NCBI GenBank assembly: GCA_017447325.1
Contig: JAFSNU010000433.1
Location: 1 to 6,166 of the forward strand
DNA length: 6,166 bases
Reading direction: 5' to 3'
Source: Synergistaceae bacterium
GTDB taxonomy: Bacteria; Synergistota; Synergistia; Synergistales; Aminobacteriaceae
In this document: positions 1 to 4,466 of the stretch, one piece after another
How the letters are laid out: every line of letters begins with the position of its first letter
Numbering within the stretch: the first letter of the stretch is position 1
The notes under the pieces: model-generated
What the model was told of the DNA's origin: nothing
What the model saw: the letters and a program-made list of their open reading frames with translations, nothing else
The model's database searches: none
Program-made: the position numbers and the translations under genes

Positions 1-1
1 C

Positions 2-385
2 GACAATCCCGTTTATTATGTTCAGTACGCTCACGCGAGAATTGCAAGTATAATGCGCGAGTTCGAGTCTAAAGGCGGAGCTTTAAGCGATAATAAAATT
101 AATTTTGAAGTGTTTAATAATAAAGAAGCGAGAGAGCTTGCAAATATTTTGGCCGTATTCCCGAAAGAAGTCGAAAGCGCGTCGCGGGATTTAGCGCCGC
201 AGATTATAACGGACTATGCGTTAAATTTAGCCGGAGCGTTTCACTCGTTCTATAATACTAATAGAATTTTAAATCTTGATAATCAAGAGCTCGAGGCCGG
301 ACGCGTGAAGCTTGCCTGCGCTGTCAGAAATGTCATAGCGCGGTGTTTAAATTTATTAGGCGTGAGCGCGCCGGAGAGGATGTAA
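2..385 (+). CDS. argS: Arginyl-tRNA synthetase, C-terminal part (5' end outside window)
   Basis: This is the last 127 residues of a class I arginyl-tRNA synthetase, the cytoplasmic enzyme that charges tRNA-Arg with arginine. The frame is already open at base 2 and begins DNPVYYVQYAHARIASI, the conserved segment of ArgS entering the C-terminal helical, DALR-type anticodon-binding domain. It ends in SAPERM, very close to the PERM/VERM terminus usual for ArgS. The Rossmann catalytic domain with the HIGH motif and the N-terminal Add1 domain lie upstream and are not visible. An in-frame ATG at 53 is an internal methionine, not a start, because the conserved residues before it are in frame. The TAA stop is followed six bases later by the FtsB/DivIC-like gene, so the two are probably co-transcribed. 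Identity is confident from the motifs; no disruption is seen in this part. Confidence 0.95.
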   Translation, partial: DNPVYYVQYAHARIASIMREFESKGGALSDNKINFEVFNNKEARELANILAVFPKEVESASRDLAPQIITDYALNLAGAFHSFYNTNRILNLDNQELEAGRVKLACAVRNVIARCLNLLGVSAPERM

Positions 386-391
386 AATAAA

Positions 392-673
392 ATGCCTCCG
401 TTAAGGCGGATTTTAGTCTGGACTGTTTTAATATTATTTTTAGCTATAATATTCACGTATTATGCTTTCGAGATAAATAATATTTTCAGGCTGACGGAGG
501 CCAAGGCCGAGCGCGAGGCAATGCTGGAGGAGAAGCGTCAGCTTGTCGAAAGCTATAAAGATAAAGTTGAATTTTATAAAACTAAAGAGGGCATCGAGCA
601 TTTAGCGCGTGAGCAGTATAATTTAGTTGCGCCGGGCGAGCGCGTTATATTATTAGTCAGTCCCGACGAGTAA
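392..673 (+). CDS. FtsB/DivIC-family septum formation initiator
   Basis: This 93-residue protein has the FtsB/DivIC layout: a short basic cytoplasmic start (PPLRR), one membrane helix at about residues 7-26, then a charged coiled coil at about 33-62 rich in Glu, Lys and Arg. It ends with the family signature YKTKEGIEHLAREQYNLV at 62-79 and PGE at 81-83. Known members form the FtsB-FtsL-FtsQ (or DivIC-FtsL-DivIB) complex that bridges the early divisome to septal peptidoglycan synthesis; the coiled coil lies outside the inner membrane. A purine-rich GGAGAGGA at 373-380, inside the end of argS, is a plausible but rather distant ribosome binding site (11 bases to ATG), suggesting coupling to argS translation. 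Length is normal for the family. The sequence cannot tell FtsB from DivIC, so no symbol is given. Confidence 0.9.
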   Translation: MPPLRRILVWTVLILFLAIIFTYYAFEINNIFRLTEAKAEREAMLEEKRQLVESYKDKVEFYKTKEGIEHLAREQYNLVAPGERVILLVSPDE

Positions 674-683
674 GATTAAAATT

Positions 684-727
684 AAAAATTCCGGCTTGCA
701 AAAATTTTGTGCAGTCGGAATTTTTTT
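684..727 (+). terminator. Rho-independent terminator after the argS/FtsB-like pair
   Basis: The outer arms AAAAATTCCG (684-693) and CGGAATTTTT (716-725) are complementary, and the T run continues to 727. Inside them, GCA (698-700) and TGC (710-712) can extend the stem past a small irregularity, around an A/T loop. It begins 10 bases after the stop at 673. Because the 5' arm starts with five A's, it could also work on the opposite strand, though no gene is seen there to need it. Confidence 0.85.
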
Positions 728-758
728 GCGCGTTTAATAATAAATTTATAAAATAAAT

Positions 759-764
759 TATAAT
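759..764 (+). promoter_or_regulatory. Possible -10 box for the EF-G-like gene
   Basis: A perfect TATAAT lies in the A/T-only spacer between the terminator and the ATG at 809, giving a predicted leader of about 38 bases. No good -35 hexamer is found at 16-18 bases upstream; the nearest candidates, such as TTAATA at 734-739, are weak and spaced at 19. In DNA this A/T-rich a TATAAT can occur by chance, so the support comes mainly from its position between a terminator and a gene. Confidence 0.4.
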
Positions 765-790
765 ATATTTAGTTTTATTAAATATTTTAA

Positions 791-798
791 GGAAGGTG
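791..798 (+). promoter_or_regulatory. Ribosome binding site of the EF-G-like gene
   Basis: GGAAGGTG, preceded by two A's, lies 10 bases before the ATG at 809. It is the only purine-rich Shine-Dalgarno-like stretch in the spacer and fixes 809 as the start, about 15 residues before the GTP-binding P-loop as expected for EF-G. Confidence 0.8.
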
Positions 799-808
799 TT
801 TTTTTCAA

Positions 809-2524
809 ATGGGAGCACGTCAACCTGAGAATACCAGAAGTTTCGCGTTATGCGCACACGGCGGCGCGGGCAAGACATCACTTGCCGAGGCAATGCTTTT
901 CTGCAACGGGCAGACCACGCGCATGGGCGTAGTTCAGAACGGCAACACAGTCAGCGACTTTCAGTCGGAAGAGCAGAAGCGTCAAATTTCGATAAGCACG
1001 TCTTTATTAACGCTTGAGCGCAAGGGCAAAATGTTATTTGCACTTGACGCGCCCGGCTTCGCGGACTTCACGGGCGAGATGAGCGCAGCTATCAGAGTTG
1101 CGGACACGGCTGTAATTTTAGTGAGCGCAGTGGGCGGCATTGAGGTTCAGACCAGCCGCGCATGGGAATACGCCGAGCATCACAACGCGCCCGTCACGTT
1201 CTATATTTCGAAAATGGACCGCGAGAACGCGGACTTCGATAAAGTATTAGCTGATATTAAAGATCAGTTCTCGCCGAACGCGCTTCCCGTGTTTTTACCG
1301 ATCGGCTCGGCTGAGAAGTTAAAGGGCATCGTTGACGTAATTAAAAACAAAGCTTATTTATATAATCTTGACGGCACGGGCAAATTTACTGAGGCTGAAG
1401 TTCCTGCTGACATGGCAGACGCAGCGGCAAAAGCACATGAGGCTTTGGTCGAGGCGGCGGTCGAGATGGACGATGAGCTTATGGAAAAATATTTAGAAGG
1501 CGAAAGTATTTCGGATCAGGATTTTATAAGAACGCTTAAAAAGGCTATTGCATCGAAACGCATTATGCCGGTATTAACAGGCTCGGCAACTCAGAACGTC
1601 GGCGTGCATCAGATGCTTGACTTTATCACAGATTATTTCCCGTCGCCGGTTGACATCGGAGCAATCGAAGCTTTTGACGGCGATAATAAAGTCGAAGTCC
1701 TGCCGGATGTAAATGCTCCGTTCTCGGCTCTGTGCTTTAAAGTCATGGTTGACCCGTACGTCGGCAAATTATCGTTCATTCGCGCTTATTCGGGAACTCT
1801 TTCAAGCGAAGGCACGAATATTTATAACGTTAAGAAGGGCGACGACGAGCGCATCAGCTCATTTAAATTAATGTGCGGCAAGGACGGCAAGGACGTTAAA
1901 GAAATTATTGCAGGAGACATAGTAGCAATCCCAAAATTGCAAAGCACGAAAGTCGGCCACACTTTAGCGACTAAAGGCGGCGCGGGCTATTTGTTCCCGC
2001 ATATCGAGTTCCCGAAGCCCGTTTACAGCGTTGCAGTCGTTGCGAAGACGAGAGCAGACGAGGACAAGATGGGCAACGCAATTTCTAAAACTCTTGAAGA
2101 AGACCGCAGCCTGACGTTCGAGAAAAATCCTGAGACGCACGATAATGTTTTATCAGGAATGGGCGACATGCATATTGATATAGTTTTATCAAGAATGAAA
2201 GAGCGTTACGGCATCGAGCTTGAGACTAAAACTCCGCAAGTGCCGTATCGTGAGACTATACGCAAGACGGCAGAGGCTCAGGGCAAGCACAAGAAGCAGA
2301 GCGGCGGCCACGGCCAGTACGGCGACGTTTATATCAGATATTCTCCGCTTGAGCGCGGCGCGGGCTTCGAGTTCGTTGATAGCATTAAGGGCGGCGCAGT
2401 GCCTAATAACTTTATTCCGGCGGTAGAAAGGACTTCGCGAGTACATGGAGTCAGGTCCTTTAGCAGGCTTCCCGGTTGTAGATTTCAGAGCCGAATTATA
2501 TTTTGGAAGCTATCACGAAGTTGA
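809..2524 (+). CDS. fusA: EF-G-like translational GTPase (EF-G2 type), N-terminal part, frame-broken
   Basis: Residues 1-540 are the GTPase domain, domains II and III and the first part of domain IV of an EF-G-family factor. EF-G drives ribosomal translocation and, with RRF, ribosome recycling; paralogues of this type are less well defined. G1 is AHGGAGKTS at 16-24 rather than AHIDAGKTT. The switch I region reads KRQISIS at 57-63, with Ser61 where EF-G has an invariant Thr. G3 is DAPGFADF at 80-87, with Phe84 in place of the catalytic His. G4 is SKMD at 134-137 and G5 is GSA at 258-260. Domain III shows GMGDMHIDIVLSRMKERYG, and domain IV begins with PYRETIRK and SGGHGQYGD (His501). These are traits of the EF-G2 / EF-G-like branch. 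After Glu540 the frame leaves the EF-G alignment: the last 31 residues are unrelated to the family, and the true continuation lies in the +1 frame (CDS at 2445-2897). As written, this product would lack most of domain IV, including its tip, and domain V. Confidence 0.9.
   Translation: MGARQPENTRSFALCAHGGAGKTSLAEAMLFCNGQTTRMGVVQNGNTVSDFQSEEQKRQISISTSLLTLERKGKMLFALDAPGFADFTGEMSAAIRVADTAVILVSAVGGIEVQTSRAWEYAEHHNAPVTFYISKMDRENADFDKVLADIKDQFSPNALPVFLPIGSAEKLKGIVDVIKNKAYLYNLDGTGKFTEAEVPADMADAAAKAHEALVEAAVEMDDELMEKYLEGESISDQDFIRTLKKAIASKRIMPVLTGSATQNVGVHQMLDFITDYFPSPVDIGAIEAFDGDNKVEVLPDVNAPFSALCFKVMVDPYVGKLSFIRAYSGTLSSEGTNIYNVKKGDDERISSFKLMCGKDGKDVKEIIAGDIVAIPKLQSTKVGHTLATKGGAGYLFPHIEFPKPVYSVAVVAKTRADEDKMGNAISKTLEEDRSLTFEKNPETHDNVLSGMGDMHIDIVLSRMKERYGIELETKTPQVPYRETIRKTAEAQGKHKKQSGGHGQYGDVYIRYSPLERGAGFEFVDSIKGGAVPNNFIPAVERTSRVHGVRSFSRLPGCRFQSRIIFWKLSRS
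2426..2432 (+). other. Frameshift site inside the EF-G-like gene
   Basis: The upstream frame reads GTA GAA AGG ACT (V-E-R-T). Skipping the A at 2429 gives GTA GAA / GGA CTT CGC GAG (V-E / G-L-R-E). Relatives usually have VEKG[IL]RE here, so the smallest explanation is two bases missing from a Lys codon (AAG or AAA). Rejoining the frames gives 540 + 155 = 695 residues, a normal length, lacking only that Lys. It may be a sequencing or assembly error, a real mutation or, less likely, +1 recoding. Confidence 0.85.
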
Positions 2525-2897
2525 CAGCTCGGAAATGTCGTTCAAGCTCGCAACGCGCTTGTCGTTCAAGAAGGGAATTATGGACGCGAGCCCGGTCTTG
2601 CTTGAGCCGATCATGAACGTTGAAGTTACAGTGCCGGATCAGTTCATGGGCGACGTAATGGGCGACTTTAACTCGAGACGCGGCCGCATCATGGGCATGG
2701 AAGCTCACGGCAAATTGCAAGTTGTAAAAGCTCAGGCTCCGCTTGCTGAAATGTTTAGATACGCGATTATTTTACGCTCAATGACCTCGGGCGAAGGCAC
2801 GTTCAGCATGGAATACTCACACTATGAGGAAGTTCCGGCTGATATTGCAAAGAAAGTCATCGCCGCTCACAAGAAAGAGGACGAGGAAGAAGAGTAG
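2445..2897 (+). CDS. fusA: EF-G-like translational GTPase, C-terminal part (domains IV-V), continuation of the broken gene
   Basis: This frame encodes the rest of EF-G. MESGPLAGFPVVDF continues the domain IV core, and GSYHEVDSSEMSFK is the conserved loop that in EF-G includes the domain IV tip histidine reaching into the decoding centre. LLEPIMNVEVTVP begins domain V, followed by GDVMGDFNSRRGRIMGME and the EMFRYAIILRSMTSGEGTFSMEY segment split over 2740-2823. It ends in a charged tail, KKEDEEEE. Homology to the family already begins in this frame at the GGA codon at 2430, upstream of the ATG at 2445, so that ATG is most likely an internal Met and this is not an independent gene. An AAAGGA at 2427-2432 lies 12 bases before the ATG and could permit weak independent initiation, but a protein starting inside domain IV would have no known role. 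No further disruption is seen up to the TAG stop. Confidence 0.85.
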   Translation: MESGPLAGFPVVDFRAELYFGSYHEVDSSEMSFKLATRLSFKKGIMDASPVLLEPIMNVEVTVPDQFMGDVMGDFNSRRGRIMGMEAHGKLQVVKAQAPLAEMFRYAIILRSMTSGEGTFSMEYSHYEEVPADIAKKVIAAHKKEDEEEE

Positions 2898-2920
2898 TAA
2901 ATTTAAATTTATAATAACTT

Positions 2921-2960
2921 GCCGCTGGATAAATCAAAAATATCCGGCGGCGTTTTGTTT
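2921..2960 (+). terminator. Rho-independent terminator after the EF-G-like gene
   Basis: The arms GCCGCTGGATA (2921-2931) and TATCCGGCGGC (2941-2951) form an 11-bp stem with one G-T pair and a 9-base A-rich loop. GTTTTGTTT follows. The stem starts 23 bases after the TAG stop and is strongly GC-rich against an A/T-only background. Confidence 0.9.
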
Positions 2961-3028
2961 ATTAAACTAAATAAAATTTTTTGACTGTCAGCGAGGTCAT
3001 TGAGAACTCAGCAAATTATAAATTTAAA

Positions 3029-3056
3029 TTGCAAAAATATTATATTTATTTATAAT
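3029..3056 (+). promoter_or_regulatory. Likely promoter of the secreted GxW-domain protein gene
   Basis: TTGCAA (3029-3034, four of six matches to the -35 consensus) and a perfect TATAAT (3051-3056) are separated by 16 bases. This predicts a transcript start near 3063 and a leader of about 50 bases before the GTG at 3113. The site lies between the preceding terminator and the next gene, as expected for an independent unit. The high A/T content lowers confidence. Confidence 0.5.
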
Positions 3057-3059
3057 ATT
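3036..3059. repeat. Perfect inverted repeat overlapping the -10 box
   Basis: AATATTATA (3036-3044) and TATAATATT (3051-3059) are perfect 9-base inverted arms around a 6-base spacer, TTTATT. The right arm contains the proposed -10 TATAAT. It could be an operator, but every base is A or T, so chance is a real alternative. Confidence 0.45.
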
Positions 3060-3098
3060 AATTAATTATCTTTAAGCCTGAATTAATTTTTAATGACT

Positions 3099-3102
3099 GG
3101 AG
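3099..3102 (+). promoter_or_regulatory. Ribosome binding site that selects the GTG start at 3113
   Basis: GGAG, within ACTGGAGTG, lies 10 bases before GTG. It supports the GTG, from which a complete signal peptide follows directly; the next in-frame ATG (3143) would cut off the basic end of that signal. Confidence 0.7.
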
Positions 3103-3112
3103 TGTATTTAAC

Positions 3113-4372
3113 GTGAAAATTTTTGAACGCGCTGCTTTAGTAATGCTGCTAATTTTTTGCCTTAGTATTTCAGCTTCGGCCTCGAGCTTAAATTTAATCA
3201 AGTCAATTACGTCCGACACGAGAGCTGATCAAGCCGACGATTTAATCACGCCTTTTATTGAAACGACCAGACAGCAGGGCGCGGCGCACTTGCCCGGACG
3301 CTATGCTCACGCGAAAGCTGTTCCGTCGCGCGACGGCTCGGGAAATATTATCGCTCCGACAAGCTTAATCATGACGATTAACGCACGAGCCGAAGACGGA
3401 AGTTATCCCGCGAACTTTAATCTGCCGAGCGGCGAAGCTGTAGATTTTAAAGTCGAATTGGACACAAGCGGCGAGCTGCCCATGCTCAAAAATATTTATC
3501 CAGATGGCGAGCCCGATAGTAATATTGCCGTGTTAGTTCCGAATAATAATAGTTATATCTGGCGGCTTGTCAATCCGCAGACTCAGAACCTGCGGCTCAT
3601 GATGCCGTTAAATGATTTAAATAATTTTATTAACGGCTCATGGCAGGGCGGCGACGGCTCAACTATAAATTTCAGTAATGGCAAATTGACTTTCAACAAT
3701 CAGACTTCCGGCTCATACACGCTCACTGACAACAGAATTAGCGTCAAAATGGACGATGGCCGGAGCGATTTAATTTTTGCCGCGTATGACGAGAACTCGC
3801 AAATTTTAGTCTTAACTTTCAACGGCTCAGAGCAGGACAAGTGGTCTGCAATGGCTTATAGAAAAGCACAGGCTCAAGCGCAAGCTCCGATTACACCTCA
3901 GCAACCCGCGCCTGCTCCGCAAACTCCAAATAATTATCCAGTGCAGCAGCCACAGCCGCAAGCCCCGCAAGCTCCGAATAATTATCCCATGCCTCAGCCA
4001 CAGCCACAGCCTCAGCCCGCGCCGCAATATCCTCAGCAGCCGATGCCCCAGTATCCGCAGGCTCCGGTCATGCCTCAGCAGCCCGTGCAGAACTTGCAGT
4101 ATTTAATTCAAGGCTTATGGGCGGCGAATTATAACGGCGCAGCTGTCATGACCCAGCTCCAGGGAAATACTTTCCATGATTGGATCAACGGACAGATGAC
4201 AGCCTACGGGAATTTTCAGATTCAACAGACCTCGCAGCTCACGGGCGTGATGTACATAGTCGATTTTAAAGGGCAGCAGTTCCAAAATCTTATTCAGCTT
4301 GACCCAAGCGGCCGCTTCTTAACTATGCAGTATCAAAACGGCCTCGCTCTGACGTTCCAACGCATGCAGTAA
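3113..4372 (+). CDS. Secreted protein with two GxW (possibly lipocalin-like) domains and a Pro/Gln-rich linker
   Basis: I do not recognise a named family for this 419-residue protein. It starts at GTG. Residues 1-23 form a clear Sec signal peptide: basic KIFER, a hydrophobic core, and ASA before the cut near 23/24. Residues about 24-170 are of unknown fold. Residues about 172-251 begin NGSWQGGDG (Trp177), alternate beta-like strands with turns, and close with WSAMAYRK. Residues about 252-330 are almost entirely Pro, Gln and Ala with some Tyr, Asn and Met; they contain two copies of APQ(T/A)PNNYP. Residues about 332-419 begin IQGLWAANYNG (Trp336), again look all-beta, and end LALTFQRMQ. Both domains share an opening G-x-W and a closing aromatic-x-Arg or similar, which suggests small lipocalin-like barrels and perhaps an old duplication; that is inference. 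Residues 252-385 contain no Lys or Arg. Its own promoter and terminator suggest separate transcription. It is likely periplasmic, surface or extracellular. Confidence 0.85.
   Translation: MKIFERAALVMLLIFCLSISASASSLNLIKSITSDTRADQADDLITPFIETTRQQGAAHLPGRYAHAKAVPSRDGSGNIIAPTSLIMTINARAEDGSYPANFNLPSGEAVDFKVELDTSGELPMLKNIYPDGEPDSNIAVLVPNNNSYIWRLVNPQTQNLRLMMPLNDLNNFINGSWQGGDGSTINFSNGKLTFNNQTSGSYTLTDNRISVKMDDGRSDLIFAAYDENSQILVLTFNGSEQDKWSAMAYRKAQAQAQAPITPQQPAPAPQTPNNYPVQQPQPQAPQAPNNYPMPQPQPQPQPAPQYPQQPMPQYPQAPVMPQQPVQNLQYLIQGLWAANYNGAAVMTQLQGNTFHDWINGQMTAYGNFQIQQTSQLTGVMYIVDFKGQQFQNLIQLDPSGRFLTMQYQNGLALTFQRMQ
3914..3988 (+). repeat. Two direct repeats in the Pro/Gln linker
   Basis: Two 27-base units, 3914-3940 and 3962-3988, start 48 bases apart and encode APQTPNNYP and APQAPNNYP. 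They differ at only a few positions, mostly silent. The region between and after them is made of PQ-type short repeats to about 4090. This looks like a linker grown by slippage or local duplication. Confidence 0.8.
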
Positions 4373-4391
4373 AATTAATTTAATAAATTAA

Positions 4392-4440
4392 AAGCTCCCC
4401 AAGCTGACTTAAAACTTGAGGAGCTTATTTTATATTTTAT
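4392..4440 (+). terminator. Rho-independent terminator after the GxW-domain protein
   Basis: The arms AAGCTCCCCAAG (4392-4403) and CTTGAGGAGCTT (4415-4426) pair over 12 positions with one C/A mismatch and an 11-base loop. An interrupted T run, ATTTTATATTTTAT, follows. It begins 20 bases after the stop at 4372. Confidence 0.8.
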
Positions 4441-4445
4441 ATATT
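4416..4445 (+). promoter_or_regulatory. Weak promoter candidate for the C11 peptidase gene
   Basis: TTGAGG (4416-4421), inside the 3' arm of the terminator, and TATATT (4440-4445) are 18 bases apart. If real, it would start a transcript just before the ribosome binding site with a very short leader. Alternatively, the peptidase is expressed by read-through. The A/T background makes this a weak call. Confidence 0.2.
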
Positions 4446-4452
4446 TATTAGT

Positions 4453-4458
4453 AGAGGA
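4453..4458 (+). promoter_or_regulatory. Ribosome binding site of the C11 peptidase gene
   Basis: AGAGGA lies 8 bases before the ATG at 4467, a good match and spacing. It supports this start over the in-frame ATG at 4482, which would shorten the signal peptide. Confidence 0.75.
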
Positions 4459-4466
4459 TTTTTATT

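Noticed and set aside
657..893. Open frame on the - strand covering the spacer and the start of the EF-G-like gene
   Set aside because: It crosses a terminator and an A/T-only spacer, overlaps a well-supported gene in antisense, has no family-like motif, and its composition is that of read-through spacer.
2445..2447. ATG at 2445 as the start of a separate gene
   Set aside because: EF-G homology already runs through this Met from 2430 in the same frame; a protein starting here would be an EF-G domain IV fragment.
2426..2524. prfB-like programmed +1 frameshift
   Set aside because: There is no in-frame stop at the shift point, no upstream Shine-Dalgarno-like stimulator and no slippery CUU-type codon; the conserved Lys is lost, which fits a two-base deletion or error better.
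2189..2720. Three short open frames overlapping EF-G domains IV-V (- strand 2189-2446 and 2496-2720, + strand 2220-2426)
   Set aside because: They are alternate-frame readings of conserved EF-G coding sequence, with skewed Arg/Ala or His/Val composition and no motifs.
2981..3009. TTGACT as a -35 box
   Set aside because: At 16-18 bases downstream the sequence is AGAACTC-like, with no resemblance to a -10 box.
3146..3175. Possible lipoprotein signal around Cys16 of the 419-residue protein
   Set aside because: The residues before the Cys are LIF, whose Phe at -1 does not fit a lipobox; a normal signal peptidase I site (ASA) lies seven residues further on.
3827..4027. Open frame on the - strand opposite the Pro/Gln linker, rich in Leu, Arg and Trp
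   Set aside because: It is the antisense reading of CAG/CCG repeats; the composition is a by-product of the linker codons.
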